Made by a program: the position numbers and the translations under genes
From: Mycobacterium cookii
GTDB lineage: Bacteria > Actinomycetota > Actinomycetes > Mycobacteriales > Mycobacteriaceae
Assembly: GCF_010727945.1 (NCBI RefSeq)
Contig: NZ_AP022569.1
Coordinates: 2,542,001 to 2,606,000 of the forward strand
Direction of reading: 5' to 3'
DNA: 64,000 nucleotides
The notes under the pieces: model-generated
The model's input: only the letters and a program-made list of their open reading frames with translations
The model's database searches: none
Told to the model about the DNA's origin: nothing
In this document: piece by piece, positions 34,472 through 43,070 of the stretch
How the letters are laid out: every line of letters begins with the position of its first letter
How positions within the stretch are numbered: the stretch's first letter is position 1

Positions 34472-35278
34472 TCACTTTGTCGTGAATCGGATGCCGATCG
34501 CCGTAACGACCACATTGACAACGAAGAGCGCCATGAACGCGTACACCACGGTTTCGTTGACCGCGTTGCCCACCGCCTTGGCGCCGCCGGATACGGTCAG
34601 CCCCCGGTAGCACGCCACCAGGCCGGCGATGACGCCGAACAGTGCCGCCTTGACGCAGGAGATGATCACCTCGGGCACCCCGGTCAGCAGGGTGATCCCC
34701 GCGGCGAACGCGCCGGGGTTGACGTCCTGGACGAACACCGAGAACACGTAGCCGCCAACGATTCCGATGATGACGACCAGACTGTTGAGCAATAGCGCGA
34801 CCAACCCGGCAGCAAGCATCCGGGGCGTCACCAGACGCTGGACCGGGTTGATGCCCAGCACCTCCATCGCATCGATCTCTTCACGGATCGTTCGTGAGCC
34901 GAGGTCTGCACACATCGCCGTCGCGCCGGCACCGGCCACGATCAACACCGTCACCAGCGGGCCGACCTGGGTGACTGCGCCGAAAGCCGCACCGGCGCCG
35001 CTGAGGTCCGCGGCGCCCAATTCCCGCAACAGAATGTTGAGGATGAAGCTGATCAAGACGGTGAACGGAATGGCTACCAAGAACGTCGGAGCCAACGCCA
35101 CGCGTGCGATAAACCAGGACTGCTCCAAGAACTCGCGTGCTTGAAACGGTCTGCGGAACGCGAACTTGATCGCGTCGGCACTCATCGCGAACAGACCGCC
35201 GACGGCCTGCATTGCGCCAGAGAGACCGTTCGGCAAGCTGATACCCGTGGACCAGCGCTCCGCTCCCTTAATCGCCAT
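34472..35278 (-). CDS. yrbEA: YrbE-family permease, A subunit
   Basis: A 268-residue MlaE-like permease, the first gene of the mce operon. The core motif REEIDAMEVLGINPVQRLVTPRMLAAG is the ATPase-coupling loop, flanked by five hydrophobic helices (for example FLVAIPFTVLISFILNILL and LVALLLNSLVVIIGIVGGYVF). It pairs with the B subunit to form the inner-membrane gate for Mce-mediated lipid uptake. The ATG at 35278 gives the standard family length; an upstream in-frame start at 35344 would add 22 residues unlike other YrbE proteins. A CATAAT -10-like box about 90 bases upstream is the best promoter candidate. Confidence 0.9.
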   Translation of the reverse strand: MAIKGAERWSTGISLPNGLSGAMQAVGGLFAMSADAIKFAFRRPFQAREFLEQSWFIARVALAPTFLVAIPFTVLISFILNILLRELGAADLSGAGAAFGAVTQVGPLVTVLIVAGAGATAMCADLGSRTIREEIDAMEVLGINPVQRLVTPRMLAAGLVALLLNSLVVIIGIVGGYVFSVFVQDVNPGAFAAGITLLTGVPEVIISCVKAALFGVIAGLVACYRGLTVSGGAKAVGNAVNETVVYAFMALFVVNVVVTAIGIRFTTK

Positions 35279-35369
35279 CGGTGCCCACCGTCCCTCCGTA
35301 TCGCTCGCGTGATATCGCGCTCTCGAGCAGGGCGGGCCGGACAATTCCCACTTCGTTAAGCGTCCGGCG

Positions 35370-35375
35370 ATTATG
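35370..35375 (-). promoter_or_regulatory. Possible -10 box of the mce operon
   Basis: CATAAT on the minus strand lies about 92 bases before the yrbEA start in the 149-base gap after the CoA-transferase gene. No convincing -35 hexamer at 16-18 bases was found. No TGAGA-N7-TCTCA box is present in this gap. Confidence 0.25.
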
Positions 35376-35427
35376 ACCCATGCCGAGAGCGGCGGGAGTG
35401 AAAATTGACAACAGAGGGACCTCCGAA

Positions 35428-36636
35428 TTAAGTGACGGCACCGATAGTTTTGAGCTCGATGATGCGGTCCCAGTCCAACCCGAGCTCCACCAAGATCTCG
35501 TCGGTCTGCTCGGCGAACCCCGGGGCAGGCCCCGACACCGGTGCGGCGACGTCGAACTGCACCGGGTTGGCGACCAGCTCGAGTTCACCGGCCTGCACTA
35601 CATATTCATTCGCGCGCACCTGAGCGTCGTTGGCCGATTGCAAGGTGTCCTGCACCGGCGCCCACGGTCCGGCGAGCGTGGCGAAGCGTTCGCTCCATTC
35701 CGCGAGGCTGCGGGTGGCGATGGCCTTGCTGAGGATCTGCACGGCCTCGGCGGTGTTGGCGGCGATGTTCTCGCTCGTGTCGAAGCGCGGGTCGTCGGCC
35801 AGCTCGGGCTGGTCGATGTGCCTGCACACGTCAGCCCAGAACTTGCCGGCCTGCATCATCACAAAAGAGATGTAGCGACCGTCCGACGTCGCATACAGGC
35901 CCACCAGCGGGTTGATCGGCGAACCGTGCACGCCCGGCGGGAATGCCTCCATCCGCTGATGGAGGTGCGTGGTCAGCGCCACCGTGTGTCCCAGCGACCA
36001 CAGGCCGCTGCCCAGCAGCGAGACGTCGACGACCGACGGTTCGCCGGTGCGCTCGCGCTTGAGCAGCGCCGCCGCGATGCCACCGGCGAGGTTGGTCCCG
36101 GAGATGGTGTCGCCGTACGCCGGTCCGGGCGGACCGACCATGCCCTCGGTTCCGGGCGGGGTGATGGTGGCGGCGGTTCCGGCTCGGCACCAGAACGCGG
36201 TCATGTCGTAGCCGCCTTTTTCCGACTCGGCGCCGCGCGGACCCAGCGCGCTGCCCCTGGCGTAGATGATCTTCGGGTTGACCGCGCGGATGTCGTCGAC
36301 GTCGATGCCGAACTTCTTCCGATGCCCCGGCAGGAAGCTGGTCAGGAAAACATCCGATCGGCGGGCAAGCTCGTAGAGGACCTCTTTGCCCTCGGGCACC
36401 GACATGTCCAGCCCGACGCTGCGCTTGCGCCGGTTGGCGTGCTCGATGTTCGGGTTGGGATCACCCTCGACGCGCAGCAACCCCGTCTGCCGCAGGCCGC
36501 GCTGCGGATCACCGGTGACAGCATGCTCGACCTTGATGACGTCGGCGCCCCACTCGGCGAGCACCGCGCCCGCGGACGGGACGAACCCGTACATGGCGAC
36601 TTCGAGGACCCGGATGCCCTCCAACGGCCCGCCCAT
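35428..36636 (-). CDS. CaiB/BaiF family III CoA-transferase
   Basis: A 402-residue family III CoA-transferase. The N-terminal signature is GIRVLEVAMYGFVPSAGAVLAEWGADVIKVEH, with the catalytic aspartate at about Asp144 in GGYDMTAFW and the C-terminal lobe containing DPRFDTSENIAANT. It moves CoA between acyl-CoA donors and a carboxylic acid, often activating a P450-generated acid. The ATG at 36636 begins the conserved MGGPLEGIRV. It is the gene directly upstream of the mce operon on the same strand. The promoter region, shared with the divergent SDR, holds a partial TGAGA-type operator. Confidence 0.88.
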   Translation of the reverse strand: MGGPLEGIRVLEVAMYGFVPSAGAVLAEWGADVIKVEHAVTGDPQRGLRQTGLLRVEGDPNPNIEHANRRKRSVGLDMSVPEGKEVLYELARRSDVFLTSFLPGHRKKFGIDVDDIRAVNPKIIYARGSALGPRGAESEKGGYDMTAFWCRAGTAATITPPGTEGMVGPPGPAYGDTISGTNLAGGIAAALLKRERTGEPSVVDVSLLGSGLWSLGHTVALTTHLHQRMEAFPPGVHGSPINPLVGLYATSDGRYISFVMMQAGKFWADVCRHIDQPELADDPRFDTSENIAANTAEAVQILSKAIATRSLAEWSERFATLAGPWAPVQDTLQSANDAQVRANEYVVQAGELELVANPVQFDVAAPVSGPAPGFAEQTDEILVELGLDWDRIIELKTIGAVT

Positions 36637-36771
36637 CAGGCCGCCCCGCGAACAGCTGCATTGATCAGCAGTCGCCAATTGGCGTGCGCGGCCCCAGCTT
36701 CCGTCGGCGAGCTATCGCTCATGGTGGCTGTGGCCGTGTCGTGCGATGGCATTCCAGACTCCTCGACACGC

Positions 36772-36788
36772 GGGTAATTTCATTCTCA
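36772..36788. promoter_or_regulatory. Degenerate TGAGA-type operator half-site
   Basis: GGGTAATTTCATTCTCA agrees with the consensus at 11 of 17 positions, with only the right arm (ATTCTCA) intact. It lies about 135 bases before the CoA-transferase start on the minus strand. It could be a weak second site cooperating with 36941. Confidence 0.3.
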
Positions 36789-36940
36789 TCCCGGGCGAAT
36801 CTTACATTCCGCCAACGAGAATTCAACCAAACGGGAGAAACGAGACTGGCATACTCGGAACCGATATGGGTGATCATGAATTCCGCCGTCTTCGCAGGCT
36901 GAGCAGGGTTTCTGGGCCGTCTTGCGAGCGGCCGGAACGT

Positions 36941-36957
36941 GAGAGTAAGGTTCTCAT
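36941..36957. promoter_or_regulatory. TGAGA-N7-TCTCA operator (copy 2)
   Basis: TGAGAGTAAGGTTCTCA matches the copy at 16257 at 13 of 17 positions and keeps both 5-base arms exactly. It ends 52 bases before the SDR start at 37010, the first gene of the SDR-ferredoxin-P450 operon. Confidence 0.6.
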
Positions 36958-37009
36958 ATTCGGAAGGGAGATTCTTTGTGCTTGAGGCGGTCTTCGACCG
37001 GGTGACCAC

Positions 37010-37711
37010 ATGAGGACGGCCGTTGTCACGGGGGGCGGTTCGGGAATCGGCCTGGCCGTCGCGGAGCGACTCCGCAAAGACGGATTACAGGTCGCAACCC
37101 TGGACCGCACGCCGTCCGACGCCCTGTCCGCGTTCACCGCCGACGTGACCGATCGCACGCAGATCGACGCCGCGCTGGCCGGCATCCGCGAACAACTCGG
37201 TCCGGTCACCGTTCTCGTCAACGCGGCCGGGCTCGATGGGTTCAAGCGTTTCGCGCACATCGAGTTCGCGGAATGGCAGCGGCTGATCGACGTCAACCTC
37301 AACGGGGTCTTCCACATGATCCAGGCCGTATTGCCCGACATGCTCGATGCGGGCTGGGGACGCATCGTCAACATCTCCTCCTCGAGCACTCACTCCGGCG
37401 CACCCTTCATGTCGCACTATGTCGCCGCCAAGTCGGCCGTCAACGGGCTGACCAAGTCACTGGCGCTGGAGTACGGGCCGAACGGCATCACCGTCAACGC
37501 CGTTCCCCCGGGCTTCATCGACACTCCGATGCTGCGCAGCGCCGAGAAGCGCGGCAACCTCGGCGACATCGAAAAGACCATTGCGGCAACACCGGTGCGG
37601 CGGATGGGCAAGCCCGAAGACATCGCGGCGGCGTGCGCGTTCCTGGTGTCCGAGGAAGCCGGATACATCACCGGTCAGATCTTGGGTGTGAACGGCGGCC
37701 GAAACACCTAG
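37010..37711 (+). CDS. Short-chain dehydrogenase/reductase
   Basis: A 233-residue classical SDR. The cofactor loop is TGGGSGIG at residues ~8-15, the acidic LDRTP after strand 2 favours NAD(H), the active-site serine lies in VNISSSSTHSG and the catalytic YVAAK follows. It resembles, from memory, 2-hydroxycyclohexanecarboxyl-CoA and other alcohol-oxidising SDRs, so oxidation of a P450-made secondary alcohol is plausible. It is the first gene of an operon with a ferredoxin and a P450 downstream and is probably controlled by the palindrome at 36941. Confidence 0.88.
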   Translation: MRTAVVTGGGSGIGLAVAERLRKDGLQVATLDRTPSDALSAFTADVTDRTQIDAALAGIREQLGPVTVLVNAAGLDGFKRFAHIEFAEWQRLIDVNLNGVFHMIQAVLPDMLDAGWGRIVNISSSSTHSGAPFMSHYVAAKSAVNGLTKSLALEYGPNGITVNAVPPGFIDTPMLRSAEKRGNLGDIEKTIAATPVRRMGKPEDIAAACAFLVSEEAGYITGQILGVNGGRNT

Positions 37712-37760
37712 CCGCCGCACGGATTTGGCTGCGGAATCTTCAGAGGAGCGAGGAAGACTA

Positions 37761-37964
37761 GTGAAAGTTCGGGTTGATCCAGAGCGTTGCCAGGGGCACA
37801 CGCTGTGCTCGATGATCGCGCCGGATTCGTTCGTGCTCGACGACATCGAAGGTCACGCATCAGCAGTCTCCGAAGACGTCCCGCATGACCAGGAAGACGT
37901 CGTGCGGGAGGCCGCGCACTCCTGCCCCGAGCAAGCCATCTTGATCACGGAGGGCCCATCGTGA
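37761..37964 (+). CDS. Mono-cluster ferredoxin (P450 redox partner)
   Basis: A 67-residue ferredoxin of the mycobacterial P450-associated type: Cys10, Cys16 and Cys55 (CQGHTLC...CP), with His13 at the variable position normally holding the fourth cysteine. Such proteins bind a [3Fe-4S] or atypical [4Fe-4S] cluster and reduce the adjacent P450. The GTG at 37761 starts the conserved MKVRVDPERC. The stop overlaps the P450 start (GTGA), so partner and oxidase are translationally coupled. It is the second gene of the SDR-ferredoxin-P450 operon. Confidence 0.9.
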   Translation: MKVRVDPERCQGHTLCSMIAPDSFVLDDIEGHASAVSEDVPHDQEDVVREAAHSCPEQAILITEGPS

Positions 37965-39328
37965 GCGTCGACGACGACATCGCAGGCGACAGCGATCGCA
38001 AGAAGAACCGGTATCACTTCGACCGGCACACGCCCGAGTACCGCATCCAGTTCGAAAAGATCACCGAAGAGATCCACGAGAAGTGTCCGGTCGCGTGGTC
38101 CGACACTTACGACGGTCACTGGGTGGCGGGCGGCAGCAACGCAGTGTTCGAACTCGCCCGATGCCCAGTCGTCTCAAACGATCACGACATCAACGGCGAA
38201 CGCCGCGGCTATCAAGGCATTTCGATCCCCAAGGCCAAGCGCGCCAGCGGGGTGCGGGGCGGCATCTTGGAGATGGACGAACCCGAGCACCGCATCTATC
38301 GCACCGTGCTCAACCCCTACCTGTCACCGGCCGCGGTCAAACGATGGGCTCCCTTCATCGACGAGGTCACGCGCGCGTGCCTCGACGAGAAGATCGAGAG
38401 CGGCCACATCGACTTCGTCGACGACCTCGCCAACATCGTGCCCGCCGTGCTGACGCTGGCGATGCTGGGCATCCCGTTGAAGAACTGGTCGATGTACAGC
38501 GAACCGGTGCACGCATCGGTGTACACGCCCGAGCATTCCCCCGACATCGACAAGATCGTCGCCATGCATCGGCAAATGGGTCTGGATCTGCTGAACAACA
38601 TGATCGAGATCCGGGAGAACCCTCGACCGGGAATCGTCAACGGGCTCCTACAGTTACGCATCGACGGCGAGCCCGCGCCCGACTTGGAGATCATGGGCAA
38701 CCTCGGGCTGGTGATCGGCGGCGGCTTCGATACCACCACCGCGTTGACCGCGCACTCGATGGAGTGGCTCTCCCAGCACCCCGACGAGCGCGCCCGGCTC
38801 AGCCGCGAGCGCGACACCCTGCTCGACTCCGCCACCGAGGAATTCCTGCGCTACTACACCCCCGCACCGGGCGACGGGCGCACCTTCTCCGACGACGTGG
38901 AAATCGAAGGAACGCAGTTCAAAGAGGGCGAGCGGCTGTGGATCTCGTGGGCCATGGCCAACCGCGACCCGTCGGTGTTCAGCGATCCGAACAAGATAGT
39001 CCTCGACCGTAAAGGTAACCGGCACTTCAGCTTCGGCCTCGGCGTCCATCGCTGCATCGGATCCAACGTGGCGCGTACCGTGTTCAAATCAATGCTGACC
39101 GCGGTGCTCGACCGGATGCCGGACTACCAGTGCGATCCCGAAGGCACCGTGCACTACGAGACGATCGGCGTCATCCAGGGCATGCGGCATCTGCCCGCGA
39201 CCTTCACCCCGGGTAAGCGCCTCGGCGCCGGGCTGGACGAGACGCTGGAGAAGTTGCAGCGGATTTGCGACGACCAGCAGCTGGCGCTGCCGATCACCGA
39301 ACGCAAGGAATCCGCCGTCATCGACTGA
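37961..39328 (+). CDS. Cytochrome P450
   Basis: A 455-residue P450. The heme loop FSFGLGVHRCIGSNVAR gives ligand Cys365. The I-helix motif is GGGFDTTTA, and EEFLRYY is the ExxR region. The protein is longer than most bacterial P450s because of a C-terminal tail of about 35 residues (KRLGAGLDETLEKLQRI and onwards) after the usual final strand. The N-terminus (YRIQFEKITEEIHEKCPVAWSD) matches a mycobacterial subgroup near lipid-catabolic operons. It is coupled to the ferredoxin upstream by GTGA and follows the SDR. The substrate is unknown. Confidence 0.92.
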   Translation: MSVDDDIAGDSDRKKNRYHFDRHTPEYRIQFEKITEEIHEKCPVAWSDTYDGHWVAGGSNAVFELARCPVVSNDHDINGERRGYQGISIPKAKRASGVRGGILEMDEPEHRIYRTVLNPYLSPAAVKRWAPFIDEVTRACLDEKIESGHIDFVDDLANIVPAVLTLAMLGIPLKNWSMYSEPVHASVYTPEHSPDIDKIVAMHRQMGLDLLNNMIEIRENPRPGIVNGLLQLRIDGEPAPDLEIMGNLGLVIGGGFDTTTALTAHSMEWLSQHPDERARLSRERDTLLDSATEEFLRYYTPAPGDGRTFSDDVEIEGTQFKEGERLWISWAMANRDPSVFSDPNKIVLDRKGNRHFSFGLGVHRCIGSNVARTVFKSMLTAVLDRMPDYQCDPEGTVHYETIGVIQGMRHLPATFTPGKRLGAGLDETLEKLQRICDDQQLALPITERKESAVID

Positions 39329-39437
39329 ACGCTTCACTACGTCGGCACTTAACTTGGCAATACCACGCAAGGCCGCGACCAGACGGCTTATATTCAGCCG
39401 ACCCAGGTCTTCCAGGAGACGAACGGAGGGGCAGGAC

Positions 39438-39869
39438 GTGAAATCGTTGACGCTGAGCGTTCCGTTGATGACCGCGGCGCTGACGCTGGCTCCGGTGGCA
39501 CACGCCGGGATGCCGTACGGCAACTACGAAGTGCAGTCACCACGCGACCCGGGCCATTCGTGGTTGTGGGATATCCGGCCGTGCGAGCCAGGACACCCCG
39601 CTGACTGCGTCCAGATGCAGGCCCAGCCCAGGCCGAATGGCCAAGCGACACCGTGGTACGCCGTTGCACATCTGGCGAACGGCCGCTACACGACGACTGT
39701 CGACGTGCCCGACGGTGTGCGCTGCACGGTCTACTTCCTGCCGTCGCACGACACGTATACGTGGGATGCGGTGACGCTGAGCGGTTCGGTGGATTCCACA
39801 TTTGACGCCGGCTGTGGTGGCGCGCCGGGCGGAACCGCCAGCTGGCCGTTAAGTCTCGTTCGGTTCTGA
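39438..39869 (+). CDS. Secreted hypothetical protein
   Basis: A 143-residue exported protein. The signal peptide (LTLSVPLMTAALTLAPVAHA) is cleaved after AHA at residue ~23. The mature domain is a small beta-rich protein with cysteines in IRPCEPGHPADCVQ, VRCTVYF and DAGCGG, probably two disulfides. GTG start with GGAGGGG seven bases upstream. A TATATT -10 box at 39389 lies about 45 bases before. It does not carry the TTCTC element of the other secreted genes in the window. It is convergent with the acyl-CoA dehydrogenase pair. Function is not known. Confidence 0.7.
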   Translation: MKSLTLSVPLMTAALTLAPVAHAGMPYGNYEVQSPRDPGHSWLWDIRPCEPGHPADCVQMQAQPRPNGQATPWYAVAHLANGRYTTTVDVPDGVRCTVYFLPSHDTYTWDAVTLSGSVDSTFDAGCGGAPGGTASWPLSLVRF

Positions 39870-39881
39870 AGTCGGCGCTCA

Positions 39882-41060
39882 CTAGCGGGCGGGCAGCCCC
39901 AGCACTCGTTGGGCGATGATGTTGCGCTGGATCTCGGAGGTTCCGCCGGCGATGGTGCCGGAGAAGCTGCGTGCGTAGCGTTCGAACCAACTGCCGAAGT
40001 AGTGGTCAAGGTTCATCGGCTCGTAGGGCCCGGTCAGGACGGGATGCAGCAGACCGTCGGAACCCGCTGCGGACAAGGCGTTTTCGCAGGCTTGCCGTTC
40101 GGCTTCGGAACCGAGCAGTTTGAGCACCGACAGCGCGGGCACGTCCTCTTCGCCACGAGCGGCGCGGGCCAGCGCCACCGATCCGAGCAACCGAAGCGCC
40201 TGTCGATCCATGATCGCCGTGGCGTAGTGATCGCGCTCGAGGTCATCCTTCGGTTCGAAGTCCGAGATGACGTTGTCGAGACGGTCGGCGAAGCCGAGCC
40301 ACATCATCGTGCGTTCGTGTCCGAGTGACCCGTTGGCCACCCCCCAACCCTGATTGAGTGGCCCGACCAGGTTCTCCGCGGGCACCTTCACGTCCTCGAA
40401 GAACACCTCGTTGAAGTCCAGGTTGTCCTGACCGCAGATGTCCGGGAACGGTCGTCGCGTCACGCCGGGGGTATTGGTGGGGATCACCAGTGCGCTGATT
40501 CCCTTGTGTTTCGGGGCATCCGGGTCGGTGCGCACGAACGTCAGCAGGACGTCCGCGTCGTGGGCGCCGGATGTCCACACCTTTTGCCCGTTGACCACGA
40601 AGTGGTCGCCGTCGAGGACTGCCTTGGTCCGCAACGAGGCCAGGTCGGAACCGGCGCTCGGCTCGCTCATGCCCAGCGACGCGGTGATCTCGGCCCGCAG
40701 GATGGGCACCGCCCAGCGCTTCTTCTGCTCATCGCTGCCGAACGAAATCAGCGACGCCGCAATAATATTCACGCCCTGCGGATTGAAGCTGTGGTAGATC
40801 CGGCGCTTACACAGCTCTTCCAGGTACACGTATTGCTGGAGGACAGAGGCGTTCCGGCCGCCGAACTCAGGCGGTTGGGTGGGCAGCAGCCAGCCGTTGT
40901 CGAAGAGCAGTCGTTGCCAGCGCCGGGCCCACTGCGGCATGTGCGACACCGACTTCGGCCGCTCGATGGCTTCGGCAGCGGCGGCAGGGACATGCTTGTC
41001 GAGGAAGGCGACGAACTCGTCGCGAAATGACTCGACGTCTGGATCAAAGGTTAGCTGCAC
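39882..41060 (-). CDS. Acyl-CoA dehydrogenase, large subunit of a heteromeric pair
   Basis: A 392-residue FadE-type flavoenzyme. FAD and substrate motifs include ITASLGMSEPSAGSDLASL, WTSGAHDADVLLTF and the C-terminal AGGTSEIQRNIIAQRVLGL. The medium-chain position of the catalytic glutamate (as in YEGT) is Gly here, so the base must lie elsewhere, as in long-chain and isovaleryl types. Mycobacterial sterol enzymes such as FadE28/29 work as alpha2beta2 complexes of two such subunits, and this gene overlaps the smaller subunit gene by 17 bases. The start is a GTG at 41060. Probable role: dehydrogenation of a bulky or branched acyl-CoA. Confidence 0.88.
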   Translation of the reverse strand: MQLTFDPDVESFRDEFVAFLDKHVPAAAAEAIERPKSVSHMPQWARRWQRLLFDNGWLLPTQPPEFGGRNASVLQQYVYLEELCKRRIYHSFNPQGVNIIAASLISFGSDEQKKRWAVPILRAEITASLGMSEPSAGSDLASLRTKAVLDGDHFVVNGQKVWTSGAHDADVLLTFVRTDPDAPKHKGISALVIPTNTPGVTRRPFPDICGQDNLDFNEVFFEDVKVPAENLVGPLNQGWGVANGSLGHERTMMWLGFADRLDNVISDFEPKDDLERDHYATAIMDRQALRLLGSVALARAARGEEDVPALSVLKLLGSEAERQACENALSAAGSDGLLHPVLTGPYEPMNLDHYFGSWFERYARSFSGTIAGGTSEIQRNIIAQRVLGLPAR

Positions 41061-42054
41061 GGTATTCCTCGGTGACCTTTGCTCGATGTTCAGCGGTGCC
41101 GCCGAGCATCAACTCGCCGGCTTTGGCGCGCTTGAGCGCAAATTGCAGATCGTTCTCCCAGGTGAAGCCCATCGCACCGAACAGTTGCAGACCGTGCCGG
41201 AATACCAGGGCCTGGCATTCGCCCGCAGCGGCTTTGGCCATCGTGGCGGCCAACCGCCTGCGGGAGTCGTCGGCGGCGATCGTCAGCGCGGCGTAGTAGC
41301 TCAGCGCCCGCGCCCGCTCGATCGCGACGTGCATGTCGGCGGCTTTGTGCTGGACCGCCTGGAACGATCCGATCGGCACACCGAACTGGTGGCGACTGCG
41401 GACGTGGTCGAGCACCAGGTCCAGAATGCGTTGGCACGCTCCGACCATCGTCATCGCCATACCCATCAGCGCGATGTGCTGCGCCCGCTCGGTGTCAACG
41501 GCGACCCGGGCGGTGTCGGGCAGGCGCAACCCGTCGACGCTCAGATCCGCGACGTGCAGAATCGGGTCGAAGACCGAACTTCGCCGCCGGGAGACCTGCC
41601 CGCCGGCTTCATCGACGTCGACGACGAAGACGGCGGCGTCGGTCACGATGGCGAGTCGCTCGGCGCGGTCGCCGTCGAGAACATGGCGGGCGGTGCCGTC
41701 CAGCACCCAGCCGTCGCCGTCGCGGTGGGCCGTCACCCCGTTGTAGACCGCGGCGCCGGATACCCGCGAATCGAAGCGGTCCCCCGCCAACGGCGCAAAC
41801 TGGCTCATCGTCGCCAAGTACGGAGTGGGATCGGTGGCGCGGCCCAATTCCTCCAGGACGATCGCCAACTCGACAGCGTTCTCGGGATCGTTCATCTCGG
41901 TCCAGCCGTGCTCGACGTAGGCCTTCCACACCGGGGTCGGGTCGACGCCGTCCTCGGCGATACCCCTGACCAGCGCCGGAGGGCATTGCTTGCCGACGGC
42001 GTCGCGCACGGTTTCCTGCCAGAGCCGTTGATCCTCGTCGAATTCCAACAGCAT
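41044..42054 (-). CDS. Acyl-CoA dehydrogenase, small subunit of a heteromeric pair
   Basis: A 336-residue acyl-CoA dehydrogenase fold lacking several FAD-contact motifs of the canonical enzyme. It keeps the C-terminal helical domain (RSRHQFGVPIGSFQAVQHKAADM and LQLFGAMGFTWENDLQFALKRAK). Its shorter length and weak middle domain are typical of the partner subunit in heterotetrameric sterol-type dehydrogenases. ATG at 42054 with AAGGAG nine bases upstream. It is the first gene of the pair. A near-perfect TGAGAATA palindrome lies 35 bases upstream and contains a TAGTAT -10-like core on this strand, so repression of the pair is likely. Confidence 0.88.
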   Translation of the reverse strand: MLLEFDEDQRLWQETVRDAVGKQCPPALVRGIAEDGVDPTPVWKAYVEHGWTEMNDPENAVELAIVLEELGRATDPTPYLATMSQFAPLAGDRFDSRVSGAAVYNGVTAHRDGDGWVLDGTARHVLDGDRAERLAIVTDAAVFVVDVDEAGGQVSRRRSSVFDPILHVADLSVDGLRLPDTARVAVDTERAQHIALMGMAMTMVGACQRILDLVLDHVRSRHQFGVPIGSFQAVQHKAADMHVAIERARALSYYAALTIAADDSRRRLAATMAKAAAGECQALVFRHGLQLFGAMGFTWENDLQFALKRAKAGELMLGGTAEHRAKVTEEYRAANL

Positions 42055-42088
42055 CCCGGCCAGCTCCTTAGAACAGTTAACTTGGGAG

Positions 42089-42105
42089 TGAGAATACTAT
42101 TCTCT
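42089..42105. promoter_or_regulatory. TGAGA-N7-TCTCA operator (copy 3)
   Basis: TGAGAATACTATTCTCT differs from the copy at 16257 in only the last base. It sits in the divergent region of the acyl-CoA dehydrogenase pair (minus) and the HIBADH-like gene (plus, start 42180), so it may control both. Confidence 0.7.
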
Positions 42106-42179
42106 TAATAGCACAGTGACAATCTCGCAGGAAATGGTCCGGCCGCAGGGCACGCGTGCGCGAGGAGTAGGCGATCACG

Positions 42180-43070
42180 ATGGACATTGGCTTTATCGGC
42201 TTGGGCCACATGGGTTTTCCGATCGCGCGACGTCTGGTCGCCGCGGGACACCGGGTGGCCGCCTTCGACACCCGCGCCGAGGCCCTCGACCGCCTCGCCG
42301 CACTGGGCGCCAATCCGGCGTCGTCGCCGAAGGAGGTTGCCGACGCCGCCGACACCGTGCTGGCAAGCCTGCCCTCCCCGGCGGCGGCGCTCGACGTGGC
42401 CGCCGGCGTGGCCGAGGGTGACCGGGTCGCCCGCTACGTCGACCTGTCGACGGTCGGCACGCACACCGCGGTGCGCATCCACGGCCTGCTCGCCGAACAC
42501 GACATCGCAGCGATCGACTGCCCGGTCAGCGGCGGCGTCGGCGGAGCCGAAGCCGGGACCCTGGCCTTGATGGTCTCGGGACCCCGTCCGGAATTCGACG
42601 TCCTACGGCCGGTGCTCGAGACGATCGGCCGACCGATGCACGTCGGGGAGCAGCCCGGTTCGGCGCAGACGATGAAGCTGGCCAACAACATCCTGGCCGC
42701 CACGGTGCTGGTCGCGACATCGGAAGTCGTCGTGATGGGCGTCAAGTCCGGCCTCGACCCGGAAGTCATGATCGACGTCCTCAACGCGAGCTCGGGTGCG
42801 ACGAGTGCCAGTCGCGACAAGTTCCCCCGGGCGATCCTGCCCCGCACGTTCGACTACGGGTTTGCCACCGGGTTGATGGTCAAGGACGTCCGGCTCTACC
42901 TCGACGAGGCCAAAGCCCTCGGCGTGCCCGTCGAGATCGCCGAAGCCGTGCGGCGGCTCTGGGAAGCGACGCTCGCCGAGGAGGGCGCCGACTCCGATTT
43001 CACGTCGGCGATCAAGCCGATGGAGCGGGCGGCCGGCATCACTGTCGGCGCCCGTAGAAAGCGAGAATGA
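42180..43070 (+). CDS. 3-hydroxyisobutyrate dehydrogenase-like NAD(P)-dependent oxidoreductase
   Basis: A 296-residue beta-hydroxyacid dehydrogenase. The N-terminal Rossmann motif is IGFIGLGHMGFPIARRL, the substrate loop is DCPVSGGVGGAEAGTL, and the catalytic lysine is Lys166 in QTMKLANN. It oxidises a beta-hydroxy acid or reduces the matching aldehyde. GAGGAG lies upstream of the ATG. It is divergent from the acyl-CoA dehydrogenase pair, with the operator at 42089 between. Two further homologues lie in tandem at 51530 and 52342, so three members of the family occur within 11 kb. Confidence 0.88.
   Translation: MDIGFIGLGHMGFPIARRLVAAGHRVAAFDTRAEALDRLAALGANPASSPKEVADAADTVLASLPSPAAALDVAAGVAEGDRVARYVDLSTVGTHTAVRIHGLLAEHDIAAIDCPVSGGVGGAEAGTLALMVSGPRPEFDVLRPVLETIGRPMHVGEQPGSAQTMKLANNILAATVLVATSEVVVMGVKSGLDPEVMIDVLNASSGATSASRDKFPRAILPRTFDYGFATGLMVKDVRLYLDEAKALGVPVEIAEAVRRLWEATLAEEGADSDFTSAIKPMERAAGITVGARRKRE

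Larger units (their letters stand above)
36637..37009. other. Divergent intergenic region (373 bp) between CoA-transferase and SDR
   Basis: No gene is supported here: the short frames on both strands have no Shine-Dalgarno, no family resemblance and poor codon use. The region is AT-richer than its surroundings and holds a clear operator-like palindrome (36941-36957) in front of the SDR and a half-conserved copy (36772-36788) nearer the CoA-transferase. It therefore looks like a dual control region for the two divergent operons. Confidence 0.6.

Noticed and set aside
36719..37009. Short frames in the divergent region before the SDR gene
   Set aside because: No ribosome-binding site, no hydrophobic or conserved segment, and they overlap the operator-like palindrome. 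The region is better explained as regulatory.
39354..39437. N-terminal extension of the secreted protein at 39438
   Set aside because: The extension is Arg-rich and would put the signal peptide 28 residues inside; the GTG with GGAGGGG fits better.
42069..42083. AGAACAGTTAACT, looking like a KstR box near the acyl-CoA dehydrogenase promoter
   Set aside because: KstR needs AACNNGTT; here only one base separates the half-sites. AGTTAACT also occurs at 54645, so it is more likely a chance AT-rich palindrome.
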